Counted from the first letter of the stretch, positions 1-9,046 are shown. The stretch: DNA of 12,551 nt from Deltaproteobacteria bacterium (GCA_016875515.1 VGRA01000026.1:1-12551); one strand, 5' to 3'. A program made the numbers and translations. Notes: generated by a model not told the origin, from the sequence alone.

Positions 1-897
1 TCCCCACTCCACCTCCAGGCCTGCGGCAGCCCCGGGCTGCTCGGTGAGGGCAGGGTGGTAGAGCTGGACGTACACCTCCCGCGCGCTGGAGCTGGCCAGC
101 ACCGAGAGCACCTCCGGCCCCGTCCCCACGCCTCCCAGCTTGCACCACTGCACGGAAGGCCTCCGCACCGTGGCAGTCAGCACGGGCGCCGCCAGGGACC
201 AGGTGGCCCCGCCGTCCAGCGAGAAGCGCGCCGCGAAGTCGAAGGTTGCCCCTTCAGCGAGAGGCACCTGCACCTGCACGCTCCCGGAGAACACGTCCCG
301 GGCCCCGGCGCCGTCCGACAAGAACGCTCCCTCCACCCACGTGAAGCCGGCGGGCGCGCTGCCCGCGGGCCCCACGCCGAACTGCGCGCGCACCCCTGCA
401 GGCGCCCCCGCGCCCTCGGTCCGGCCCGGGGCGTTCACCTCCGCGGTGAGGGCCACGGCGGCCGCGTCCTCCAGGGACTCGAGCACGGCGGGCAGCTGCG
501 TGCCCAACACCGCCTCGGTGATGCCGGGGGCCGCGTCGTACTGGAAGGCCGCGGGCAGCACCGCCTCGGTCCCATCTGCGGCCACCACGCGGACGTCCAC
601 GGCCACCCCGGCCACGGACGCGGGCGGCGACTTCGCCGTGAGCCGGTTCTCCCCGACGCGGACCACCTCCGCCGCGGCCTTGTCTCCGAGGAACAGCGCA
701 ACCCCGTCCGCAAAGCCGCTCCCCGTGACGGTCAGCGCGGTCCCGCCGCCGGCCGGTCCCGTTGCCGGCGTCACCGAGGAAACCTTCAGGGAGGGCCCGG
801 CGTCCGCCGCGGTCCCGCCATCCTCCCGGCCTGCCCCGCCCGGGCTGCACCCTGCAAGAACCGACAACGCCATGGACACGAGGACGCGGATCCGCAT
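1..897 (-). CDS. IPT/TIG-domain lipoprotein with tandem beta-sandwich modules (partial, 3' end off window)
   Basis: The reading frame opens at ATG 897 and stays open to base 1, giving 299 residues with the C-terminus outside the window. Residues 1-17 are a lipoprotein signal peptide with lipobox LAGC (Cys17). Residues about 39-121 read as an IPT/TIG immunoglobulin-like domain (VSSVTPATGPAGGG, later TVTGSGF). Residues about 126-245 form a second beta-rich module with AEVNAPGRTEG, VRAQFGVGP and FSLDGGATW. A diverged second copy starts near residue 248 (VYVQLYHPALTEQPGA, LEVEWG) and is cut by the window edge. The start lies 5 bases after the malG-type stop, with a GGGGTGA ribosome-site-like stretch inside the end of that gene, so it is the last seen gene of the importer operon. 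The modules resemble secreted Ig-like domains by eye. A glycan-binding or surface-capture role is inferred only from context; a structural lipoprotein is equally possible. Confidence 0.8.
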   Translation of the reverse strand, partial: MRIRVLVSMALSVLAGCSPGGAGREDGGTAADAGPSLKVSSVTPATGPAGGGTALTVTGSGFADGVALFLGDKAAAEVVRVGENRLTAKSPPASVAGVAVDVRVVAADGTEAVLPAAFQYDAAPGITEAVLGTQLPAVLESLEDAAAVALTAEVNAPGRTEGAGAPAGVRAQFGVGPAGSAPAGFTWVEGAFLSDGAGARDVFSGSVQVQVPLAEGATFDFAARFSLDGGATWSLAAPVLTATVRRPSVQWCKLGGVGTGPEVLSVLASSSAREVYVQLYHPALTEQPGAAAGLEVEWG

Positions 898-902
898 TCG
901 GC

Positions 903-1751
903 TCACCCCTTGACGCCCCCCGCGGTCAGCCCGCCCACGAGGTGCTTCTGCAGCGCGTAGAACAGCCCCATCACCGGCGCGGAGACGATGAGCGCCCCGG
1001 CGGCGAACTTGCCCCACTCGGTCTTATACTCGCCCACGAAGCGCTGCAGCGCCACCGGCAGCGTGAAGGAGGCCTGGTCGTCCAGCAGGGTGGCCGCGAG
1101 GATGAACTCGTTCCACGCCGTCATGAAGGAGAAGAGCGCCGTGACGGCCAGCGCCGGCCGGGCCAGGGGCAACACCACCTTCCAGAACACCTGCCCCGGT
1201 GACGCGCCGTCCATCACCGCGGCCTCTTCCAGCTCCCGCGGCACGGTGTCGAAGTAGCCCTTGAGCATCCACACGCAGAAGGGGAGCGACGCGGTGGAGT
1301 ACACCAGCACGAGCCCCCCCAGGCTCCCCAGCAGGTGCAGCTTCTCCAGCAGCGAGTACAGCGGTACCGTCATCAGCGTGGCCGGGAACATCTGGGTGAG
1401 CAGCAGCACCTGCATGCCCCCCTCCTTCCCCGGGAAGCGGTAGCGGGAGAGCGCGTAGGCTGCCGTCACCGCCAGGGACAGCCCCACCAGCGTGGTGGCG
1501 CCGGACACCGCCACGGAGGCAAGCAGTTGCCGTCCGAACAGCCAGCGCCCGGCCGAGTCGGACGCGAGCAGCACGGTGCGGAAGTGGTCCAGCGTCACGG
1601 TCTCCGGGAAGGGGTTGACGGAGAGGGAGAGCGCCTCGGTGGGGGAGAGCGAGAGCTTCACCACCCAGAGCACGGGGTACAGCACCGCCGCGCAGGCCAG
1701 CGAGAGGCCCGCATGGATGAGCGCGGAGAGGTAGAGCGGGCGGTGCTTCAT
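903..1751 (-). CDS. malG: Maltose/maltodextrin ABC transporter permease, MalG type
   Basis: This 282-residue inner-membrane permease should pair with the MalF half of the upstream fusion to form the translocation pore. Hydrophobic segments are visible near residues 11-32, 77-103, 113-135, 141-163, 198-222 and 250-268. The cytoplasmic EAA loop, which docks on the ATPase, lies at about 175-199 (EEAAVMDGASPGQ followed by LPLARP). The C-terminus HLVGGLTAGGVKG is the typical MalG ending. The ATG start is one base after the TGA of the malE-malF fusion, with GGAGG about 9 bases upstream inside that gene, so translation is probably coupled. Length matches the family (about 280-296). The family is clear. 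Substrate specificity (maltodextrin rather than another oligosaccharide) is inferred from the binding-protein half, the isoamylase and the porin nearby. Confidence 0.93.
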   Translation of the reverse strand: MKHRPLYLSALIHAGLSLACAAVLYPVLWVVKLSLSPTEALSLSVNPFPETVTLDHFRTVLLASDSAGRWLFGRQLLASVAVSGATTLVGLSLAVTAAYALSRYRFPGKEGGMQVLLLTQMFPATLMTVPLYSLLEKLHLLGSLGGLVLVYSTASLPFCVWMLKGYFDTVPRELEEAAVMDGASPGQVFWKVVLPLARPALAVTALFSFMTAWNEFILAATLLDDQASFTLPVALQRFVGEYKTEWGKFAAGALIVSAPVMGLFYALQKHLVGGLTAGGVKG

Positions 1752-1752
1752 C

Positions 1753-3917
1753 TCACGCCGCCTCCGTGGCGGTGAGCCGCTTGGTGGCGGTGGTGTACAG
1801 CCACAGCACCGCGAAGATGAGCACCGAGTAGGCCGCGGCGAAGCCGTACTGCTCGTTGCGCTGGAAGGCCCAGCGGTAGGCCTCGCTCACCAGGATGTCC
1901 GTGGCCCCGCCCGGCTCGCCGCCCGACACCAGGTAGATGATGTTGAACATGTTGAACGTCCAAACCGAGCCCAGGATGACGGAGGGCAAGAGCGCCGGCC
2001 GGAGCAGCGGCAGGGTGATGCGGCGGAACTGCACCCACTTCGACGCGCCGTCCACCTCTGCAGCCTCGTACAGGTCCTGCGGGATGGACTGGAGCGCCCC
2101 CAGCGACACCACCATCATGAAGGGGAAGCCCAGCCAGGTGTTGGTGACCACGTTGGCAGCGAACGCGGTGGAGAAGCGGGTGAACCAACTGACCGGCTCC
2201 ACCCCCACCGCCACGAGCAGCGCGTTGATGGCGCCGAACTGGCGGTGGAACAGCCCCTTCCACATGAGCGCGGTGATGTAGTTGGGGATGGCCCACGGCA
2301 GGATGAGCAGCACGCGGTACAGCCCGCGCAGCCGCAGCAGCGGGTCCTTCAGAACCAGCGCCAGCAGCAGGCCAATCCCCACGTGCAGCACCACGTTGAT
2401 GGCCGCCCACGCCACCGTCACGAAGAGGGTGAAATAGAAGCTGAGCGGCTCGGTGATGGCGTAGCCGCGGCTCTGCAGGATGTCCGTGAAGTTGGAGAGC
2501 CCCACGAAGCGGTAGGCCCCGGACGGCTCATGGTGGAACAGCGACAGCCCGATGCCCACGGAGAACGGCACCAGGATGAGCACCACCACACCCACCGCCG
2601 CGGGCGCGACGTAGGCGAGGCCCCGCCACGCCTCGGGGTAGCGCTTGCGGAACGGCTCGCGGGAGCGCGTGGAGAAGGCCCATCCCGCCGCTGCCAGTCC
2701 CAAAACGGCGGCGCCCCACAACCACGGCATCACCGGGGCGTCCGGCGGTGCGGGGCGGTGCAGCGCGCGGTAGCGGCGGTCTGCCAGGGCCCCCGCGGCC
2801 TCCGGCGTGGTGCCGCCCTGCAGCAGCCCCCGGAGCGCCAGCTTCATGGGCTCCCACATCTTCTGGAGCTCCAGGTCGTGCGGCATGGGGACGGCGTGGA
2901 GGGCTGCGTCCTTGAACCGGGAGATGAACACGTCCCGCTTCACCGCGTCCGTGCGGTGGCTCGCGGTGTCCGCGGGGACCTGCTTGCCCGCGGTGGCGCG
3001 CAGGTAGGCGCCGTCCCCCACGGAGAGGAAGTGCGCGAGTGACTGCGCCCCTTCCGCCTGCTGGGTTCGGCTGCTCACGAACGCGGCCTCCACGCCGAGG
3101 AAGGGCGCCAGGGGCAGCCCCGTGCTGGACACGCTCGGCAGCGGCGCGATGCCCCAGTTCATCTCCGGCGAAATCTCCCCGGCGAACCACGGGCCGCTGA
3201 TGACCATGGCCACGCGCTGGGCGTTGAACAGGGACTTCACGAGCGCCCCGGACGCCTCCTCGGGCAGGTAGCCGCGGCGGTGCAGCCCCAGCACGAACGC
3301 GAGCGAGTCCTCCATGGGCTTGCCGGTGAAGCGCGCGTGGCCCGCCCCGTCGAACAGCGTCCCACCGAAGCCGAAGAGGAACGGCGCGTGGAAGTAGAAG
3401 TCCCCCGCCTCGTACGCGAGCCCGAACTGCCCGTCCTCCGGCCGGCTCAGCTGCTCGAGCTGCAGGAGCCACTCGTCCGTGGTGGCGGGCGGGGAGGGGA
3501 CGCGGTCCCTGTCGTAGTAGAGGGCCAGGCACTTCAGCGACAGCGGGTAGCCCCACGTGGCGCCGTCCAGCTGCAGCGCGGGCAGCGCGTTGGGCAGGTA
3601 GTCCGCCGCCACGAGCCGGCTGTCTGCCCGGGCGAGCAACCCCTTCTCCCGGAAGCTGCGCAGCTTCTCGTGCGCGTAGAGGAAGACGTCCGGCCCCACG
3701 CCGTGCGGAATGGCGGAGGCGAGCTTGGACGCGAAGGCGTCATAGGGGAGCGCGAGCAATTCCACCTGCGTGCCGGACTCCTCGGTGAAGCGCTTCACCG
3801 CCTGCTCGAGCGCCGCCTCCTCGGCACCCCGGTAGGCGTGCCAGAGCCGGAGAGGCGGGGCGGCAGCCGCCGCGCCCGCGACGAGCAGCAGGGCGAGCGC
3901 GCCCGTGCGGGCTGCAT

Positions 3918-3921
<4 letters not shown>
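1753..3921 (-). CDS. Maltose-type substrate-binding protein fused to MalF-type permease (MalE-MalF fusion)
   Basis: A single 722-residue frame carries two transporter parts. Residues 1-21 look like a Sec signal peptide. Residues about 23-390 are a family 1 solute-binding domain of the MalE kind: GPDVFLYAHE (77-86), YPLSLKCLALYYDRD (125-139), AMVISGPWF (238-246) and APFLGVEAAF (272-281) each match MalE landmarks. A transmembrane helix at 398-416 is followed by a basic cytoplasmic stretch (STRSREPFRKR). Then comes a MalF-type permease (about 434-722) with its EAA loop at 618-642 (YEAAEVDGASKW, then LPLLRP). The extra helix places the binding domain in the periplasm and the MalF N-terminus in the cytoplasm. 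The periplasmic loop between the first two MalF helices is short, so the large P2 loop of E. coli MalF is absent. The start is GTG 3921, which overlaps the malK stop as GTGA with GGAGG 7 bases upstream. The frame is open farther upstream, but only as an out-of-frame shadow of malK. Confidence 0.92.
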
Positions 3922-5006
<1,085 letters not shown>

Positions 5007-5095
5007 GGGGCAAGCAGTCTAGCGCGGAATGGGGCGCGGCGACTCATTGCCAGTCCGCGCCGTCTTCTTGCGCGCCGCGGGGAGCGCCGGACGTT
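5007..5095 (-). promoter_or_regulatory. Candidate promoter region upstream of malK
   Basis: This 89-base gap separates the Rnk-like gene from malK and is the only sizeable non-coding space before the importer operon. On the minus strand TAGACT (5021-5016) could be a -10 element. Transcription would then begin about 3 bases before the GTG of malK, which fits the missing ribosome site. No convincing -35 hexamer is seen 16-18 bases upstream, and I found no clear palindromic operator or intrinsic terminator. Read-through from the phosphoesterase/Rnk-like genes is therefore also possible. Confidence 0.25.
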
Positions 5096-5332
5096 TCAAG
5101 TGGCGCCGGCGTGCCGGTCCACGGAGAGGACGCGCAGGCGCCGTTTACCTTCAGGCATCTGCCAGCGGATTTCCTGCCCCGCACGCAGCCCCATCAGCGC
5201 GCAGCCGAGCGGGGCGAGCACCGAGACGCGTCCCGAGGCCGAGTCCGCGTCCCGGGGGAATACGGGCTGCAGACTGCGCCGCCGGTGCGTGGCTGCGTCC
5301 TCGTATTCGAGCTCGCTGCGCATGCCGACCAC
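5096..5332 (-). CDS. Short Rnk / GreA-GreB C-terminal-domain protein
   Basis: The 78-residue product matches the C-terminal FKBP-like domain shared by Rnk and the Gre transcript-cleavage factors: VVGMRSELEYED at the N-terminus, FPRDADSASGRVSVLAPLGCAL in the middle (about 25-46) and GQEIRWQMPEGKRRLRVLSV near the end. Rnk is usually about 135 residues and Gre factors about 160; here the N-terminal coiled coil that reaches into the RNA polymerase secondary channel is missing. GTG 5332 is chosen because GGGAAAG sits about 8 bases upstream and the V-V-x-M opening aligns with Rnk. ATG 5323 is an alternative. It starts 18 bases after the phosphoesterase stop and is probably co-transcribed with it. 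Without the coiled coil it cannot act as a standard Gre factor. An RNA-polymerase-binding or other accessory role is a guess. Confidence 0.75.
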   Translation of the reverse strand: MVGMRSELEYEDAATHRRRSLQPVFPRDADSASGRVSVLAPLGCALMGLRAGQEIRWQMPEGKRRLRVLSVDRHAGAT

Positions 5333-5350
5333 GCCGGTCTTTCCCGGCCG

Positions 5351-6562
5351 TCAGCCGGACAAGCCCTCCACGCCGGGCAGCACCGGCGGCACCGCCCGTT
5401 GGAACGCGGCGTACCCGGCGCCGTACTTGAACAGCAGGTAGTCCCCGCCCTCCAGCTGGCCCTTCACCAGCTCACCGGTGGAGGGCAGCCGGCGCCCAAT
5501 GGGCGACTCCTCGCCGCGCGCGAGCGAGAACGCCACGCGCCGCCGCTCGCCCGAGTCCAGCACCGTCCAGCCCTCCACGCGGAAGCGCGTCTCCTCCAGG
5601 TACAGCTGCGCGCCCTCCTCCAGCCGGGCGTGCGAGGTGTCCGCCACCAGCTGCTCGAAGCCGCCCTCGCGCACGACGGAGGGAGTGTCCCCGTTGGGCG
5701 TGTGGCCCACCACCACGCGGTGGATGCCTTCGCCCAGCAGTCGCTCGCGCGTGGACGCGTCGGGCAGGTGCGGGTTGTTGTCCCCGTCCGCGGTCCGCCC
5801 GTACACCACGCTCTGCTGGTTCCACCGCGTGCCGGGCACGGGGGCCTGGTAGGCCATCAGCTGGAACCACGCCGGGCGGCCCTCGGCGTCCTGTGCACCC
5901 GCGGCCACCGCCGCCAGCTGCGCCCGGTACCAGCCGTTGAGCTCACCCGGCCAGCCGCCCACCGTGCAGGTGCCCTCCAGCCCCGGCACCCGCCCCAGGT
6001 TCTCTTCCGTCACCCCGCCGTGGACGAACAGCGTGCCCCCCTCGCGGTGCGCGAGCACGGCCGCGTCCAGGTAGCGGCGCACGAGCCCCCCCGGCGCCAC
6101 GTCCTCGGCGAAGCTGTCCACCACGTCGTCGTCCGCACCCGCCCCAAGTCCGCATGCGCGCAGCTCCGCGCGGCGGTGCTCGAAGGCGGCGCCGGCCCCC
6201 ATGGTGTGCCTGAAGATCCACTTCAGCTGCTCCCCGCGGGAGGTGGCGCATACCTCCGGGGGCATCCGCGCGGGCGGGTGGCCGCACAGCTCGCGGGTGA
6301 GGCGCAGCTTGTTGAGATCCCGGTTGCCCGCGAGCAGCACCACCTGCCCCGGGTGGCGCGCGTGCGCGGACAGGAGCGCCGCCAGCACGCGCCTGCCCGC
6401 CGGACCCCGGTCCATGGCGTCCCCGCCGAAGACGAGCCTCACCCCGGGCGCCAGGCACAGCGCGTCCCCGTCCAGTGACACCCACGGGTTTCCCCGCGCG
6501 AACGAGGCGAGCCGCTCCCACTGGCCCTCCACGTCCGTGATGTAGGCAATGCGCGTGTCCAC
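5351..6562 (-). CDS. Calcineurin-like metallophosphoesterase with DxE variant of motif I
   Basis: This is a 403-residue cytoplasmic protein with no signal peptide. The metallophosphoesterase motifs occur in order: TDVEG (D10, E12), GGDAMDRG (D48, D51, R52), GNRD (N80, D82), VHGG (H181) and VVGHTPNG (H287). They form the two-metal centre of the calcineurin-like fold, except that the histidine of the usual D-x-H first motif is replaced by glutamate. The family hydrolyses phosphomonoesters or diesters; the substrate here cannot be told. Beyond the core, residues about 300-403 are a tail rich in charged and beta-prone residues. The start is GTG 6562, preceded by a run of eight G ending 6 bases upstream; no other in-frame start is plausible. 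It is divergent from the isoamylase gene, 57 bases away, and followed after 18 bases by the Rnk-like gene. A link to glycan use is not shown. Confidence 0.87.
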   Translation of the reverse strand: MDTRIAYITDVEGQWERLASFARGNPWVSLDGDALCLAPGVRLVFGGDAMDRGPAGRRVLAALLSAHARHPGQVVLLAGNRDLNKLRLTRELCGHPPARMPPEVCATSRGEQLKWIFRHTMGAGAAFEHRRAELRACGLGAGADDDVVDSFAEDVAPGGLVRRYLDAAVLAHREGGTLFVHGGVTEENLGRVPGLEGTCTVGGWPGELNGWYRAQLAAVAAGAQDAEGRPAWFQLMAYQAPVPGTRWNQQSVVYGRTADGDNNPHLPDASTRERLLGEGIHRVVVGHTPNGDTPSVVREGGFEQLVADTSHARLEEGAQLYLEETRFRVEGWTVLDSGERRRVAFSLARGEESPIGRRLPSTGELVKGQLEGGDYLLFKYGAGYAAFQRAVPPVLPGVEGLSG

Positions 6563-6619
6563 GATGTGCCCCCCCCAGCTTGTCCTCGTTTGCTCTCCGC
6601 TGCTAGTGAGCAGCTCGCC
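6563..6619. promoter_or_regulatory. Divergent promoter region between phosphoesterase and isoamylase genes
   Basis: These 57 bases must hold, or overlap, the start signals for two divergent transcripts. On the plus strand TTGTCC (6580-6585) is a weak -35 candidate with CTAGTG (6603-6608) 17 bases later as a poor -10. A run of eight C (eight G on the minus strand) lies next to the phosphoesterase start and may serve as its ribosome site. A perfect 6-bp inverted repeat lies at 6599-6614. The assignment as promoter rests mainly on gene layout. Confidence 0.4.
6599..6614. repeat. Perfect 6-bp inverted repeat, possible operator or hairpin before the isoamylase start
   Basis: GCTGCT (6599-6604) and AGCAGC (6609-6614) are exact reverse complements separated by AGTG. 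The repeat ends 5 bases before ATG 6620 and covers the only purine-rich stretch (AGTGAG) that could act as a ribosome site. It could be a regulator-binding site in the divergent promoter or an mRNA hairpin limiting translation. A 6-bp palindrome can arise by chance in GC-rich DNA. Confidence 0.35.
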
Positions 6620-9046
6620 ATGAAAAGCGCAGGACCGATCCTTTGTTTGCTGATGCTCGCCTGTGGTCCTTCCGCGGGCGTGCGCATGTACGCCACCCAG
6701 CCGGTGGGCCCCTCGTTGAAGGCGGAGGACGTCCAGGGGCTCCGCCACATGGGGCCCACGCTGCTGGAGCAGGGCGTCAACTTCGCCGTCTACTCCGAGC
6801 GGGCCACCCGGATGGAGCTGCTGCTCTTCGAGGACCCGGAGTCCGAGCTGCCGGCCCGCCGCTTCCCCATGGAGCGGCTGGGGAACGTGTGGAACCTCTA
6901 CGTGGAGGGGGTGGGGCCGGGTCAGCACTTCGGCTACGTGGCCTGGGGTCCCAACTGGGATTACGACCCGGCGTGGCTCCCCGGCAGCACGCTCGGCTTC
7001 AAGGCGGACGTGGACGCAGGCGGCAACCGCTTCAACCCCAACAAGCTCCTGCAGGACCCGTACTGCAAGGCCATCCACCGGGACCACGACTGGTCGCGCG
7101 GGAGCCTGGCGTCCGGCCCCGGGCGGGCCGAGAGCACCTGGGGGGCGTCTGCCAAGTGCGTGGTGCTGCGCAGCGAGTACGCGTGGGGGGCGGAGGAGGC
7201 GGCCTACCGCGAGCGGCGCAAGGACCCGGGCACGCCGGGCCACCGGTGGAGCGACCTCGTCCTCTACGAGGTGCACGCCAAGGGCTACACCGCCAACGCC
7301 GCCTCCGGCGTGGCCCACCCGGGGACCTACCGCGGCTTCGGCGAGAAGGCGGATTACCTCAAGTCCATTGGGGTGACGGCGGTGGAGCTGCTGCCCATCC
7401 ACGAGAAGCCGCTGGACGGCACCTACTGGGGCTACATGTCCCTCAACTTCTTCGCCCCGGAGCTGTCCTACGCCTCGCGCCAGCGCTGGAACGAGGTGAC
7501 GGACGAGTTCAAGTGGATGGTGGAGGAGCTGCACAAGCGGGACATCGAGGTCATCGTCGACGTGGTCTACAACCACACCGGCGAGGGCGGGCTGTGGCGC
7601 AGCCGCATCGAGCAGTCGCCCACGCCGGACTTCGACTCGCAGATCGTCAACCTGGACGAGCGCGAGGTGACGAGCATCTACTCGTACCGCGGCCTGGACA
7701 ACCACGCCTACTACGCGCTCTCCCCGGACAACCAGGACTACTGGAACAACACCGGCGTGGGGAACATGACCCGGTGCAACGCGCAGCCGTTCCGGCAGCT
7801 CATCCTGGACAGCCTGCGGTACCACGTGGAGGAACTGCACGTGGACGGCTTCCGGTTCGACCTGGCGCCCATCCTCGGGGAGGCGGACAAGGACTACAAC
7901 CGCTGGGCCCCGGAGACGTCGGTGCTCGCGGACATCGTGGAGGACCCGGTGCTCAACGCGTGGAACACGCGCGTCATTGCCGAGCCGTGGGACCTGGTGG
8001 GCTTCCGGCTGGGCGGCTTCCCGGCCAGCAAGAGCGATCCGGGCGAGGGCTGGGGCGAGTGGAACGCCCACTTCCGGGACACCTGGCGGCAGATGCTCAA
8101 CGAGCGCGGCTGGGACTGGGGCCAGCAGAAGAACGTGGAGAAGCCGTTCAACATCGGCGGCGAGTACTGGAACGGCAGCGGGTGGCAGAGGGACCAGCCG
8201 GGGCTGGGCGAGGCCTTCACCGGTTCCGCCGGCGTCTTCGGCTGGAACGGGCGGCGCCCGGTGCACTCCATGAACTTCATCACGGTGCACGACGGCTTCA
8301 CGCTCTACGACCTGTTCAGCTACGACCGGAAGCGCAACCAGTGCAGCCCGCTCAACCAGATCTGCTGCGACTCCCCGTACTCGCCCTTCTGTGACCCGGA
8401 CTCGGGAGAGACCAACAACCACTCCCGGGACTGGGGAGACGAGGGGATGAAGCGGCAGATGGTGCGCACCTCGCTCGCCGCCATGCTGCTCAGCCAGGGC
8501 ACCCCGCTCATCCTGGGCGGGGACGAGTGGATGCGGACGCAGCTGGGCAACAACAACGCCTACACCACGTCCGCGGACAACGCGTGGAACTGGTTTGACT
8601 GGGGGGCGTGGGAGGCGTCCGACGAGCGTCACCGGATGAAGGACTTCGTGGCCCAGCTCACCCGCTTCCGGCGCGAGCACGCCTACGCGCTGGCGCCCGA
8701 GCAGTACGGCAGCTCCGCCCCGTTCGCCTGGAAGAGCCCGGTCAACACGGAAGGGGTGGACTGGAAGGGCAAGGCGGTGATGGTGCACTTCTACGACCGC
8801 ACGCGCGGTCCCGAACTGGCCCTGCTGTTCAACCTGGCGGAGAACGAGGTGGGCTTCACGCTGCCCACCGGCCGCAACTGGGTGCGCGTGGTGGACACCC
8901 AGAAGTACTTCGACACGGACTACCTCTCCAGCAACCCGGGGCCGAGGCGCCGCAGCTACAACGTCTCGCTCGACGCCCCCGAGCCCATCAACGGCGGCAC
9001 CTACGGGGTGAAGGGCAAGTCCATCGTCGTGCTGGAGGCGAAGTGA
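6620..9046 (+). CDS. Isoamylase-type glycogen/starch debranching enzyme, predicted lipoprotein (GH13)
   Basis: This 808-residue enzyme should hydrolyse alpha-1,6 branch points of glycogen or amylopectin, releasing linear maltodextrins. Residues 1-15 (MKSAGPILCLLMLAC) form a short lipoprotein-type signal with an imperfect lipobox (MLAC, Cys15). An N-terminal early-set/CBM48-like region spans about 25-190 (HMGPTLLEQGVNFAVYSERA). The GH13 barrel follows: region I DVVYNHT (314-320), region II GFRFDLA with nucleophile D414, region III VIAEPWD with acid/base E455, and region IV FITVHDG (H557, D558). The C-terminal beta domain covers about 700-808. RGLDNHAYY and the overall order match Pseudomonas-type secreted isoamylase better than plain cytoplasmic GlgX. 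A cysteine-rich loop (575-591) follows region IV. ATG 6620 is chosen because the frame upstream codes no signal. The gene heads an operon with the porin, and its stop overlaps the next start. Isoamylase versus GlgX-like limit-dextrin specificity is not settled by sequence alone. Confidence 0.92.
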   Translation: MKSAGPILCLLMLACGPSAGVRMYATQPVGPSLKAEDVQGLRHMGPTLLEQGVNFAVYSERATRMELLLFEDPESELPARRFPMERLGNVWNLYVEGVGPGQHFGYVAWGPNWDYDPAWLPGSTLGFKADVDAGGNRFNPNKLLQDPYCKAIHRDHDWSRGSLASGPGRAESTWGASAKCVVLRSEYAWGAEEAAYRERRKDPGTPGHRWSDLVLYEVHAKGYTANAASGVAHPGTYRGFGEKADYLKSIGVTAVELLPIHEKPLDGTYWGYMSLNFFAPELSYASRQRWNEVTDEFKWMVEELHKRDIEVIVDVVYNHTGEGGLWRSRIEQSPTPDFDSQIVNLDEREVTSIYSYRGLDNHAYYALSPDNQDYWNNTGVGNMTRCNAQPFRQLILDSLRYHVEELHVDGFRFDLAPILGEADKDYNRWAPETSVLADIVEDPVLNAWNTRVIAEPWDLVGFRLGGFPASKSDPGEGWGEWNAHFRDTWRQMLNERGWDWGQQKNVEKPFNIGGEYWNGSGWQRDQPGLGEAFTGSAGVFGWNGRRPVHSMNFITVHDGFTLYDLFSYDRKRNQCSPLNQICCDSPYSPFCDPDSGETNNHSRDWGDEGMKRQMVRTSLAAMLLSQGTPLILGGDEWMRTQLGNNNAYTTSADNAWNWFDWGAWEASDERHRMKDFVAQLTRFRREHAYALAPEQYGSSAPFAWKSPVNTEGVDWKGKAVMVHFYDRTRGPELALLFNLAENEVGFTLPTGRNWVRVVDTQKYFDTDYLSSNPGPRRRSYNVSLDAPEPINGGTYGVKGKSIVVLEAK

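Noticed and set aside
55..960. Plus-strand frames opposite the IPT/TIG lipoprotein.
   Set aside because: They are Arg/Pro/His-rich without motifs. The minus-strand frame has a lipobox, IPT/TIG domain and repeated modules and follows malG by 5 bases.
5039..5052. A sigma-54-like sequence (TGGCAATGAGTCGC on the minus strand) upstream of malK.
   Set aside because: The distance between the GG and GC dinucleotides is one base short and the TTGC half is absent, so it does not meet the consensus.
6566..6619. An earlier GTG start (6566) for the isoamylase gene.
   Set aside because: It would add 18 residues (MPPPACPRLLSAASEQLA) in front of a clear hydrophobic signal with lipobox, and no ribosome site precedes it.
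5351..8788. A 1145-codon minus-strand open frame running through the isoamylase gene.
   Set aside because: Only 5351-6562 carries the phosphoesterase. The upstream part is a His/Arg/Pro/Val-rich shadow of the isoamylase gene, caused by GC-rich third positions.
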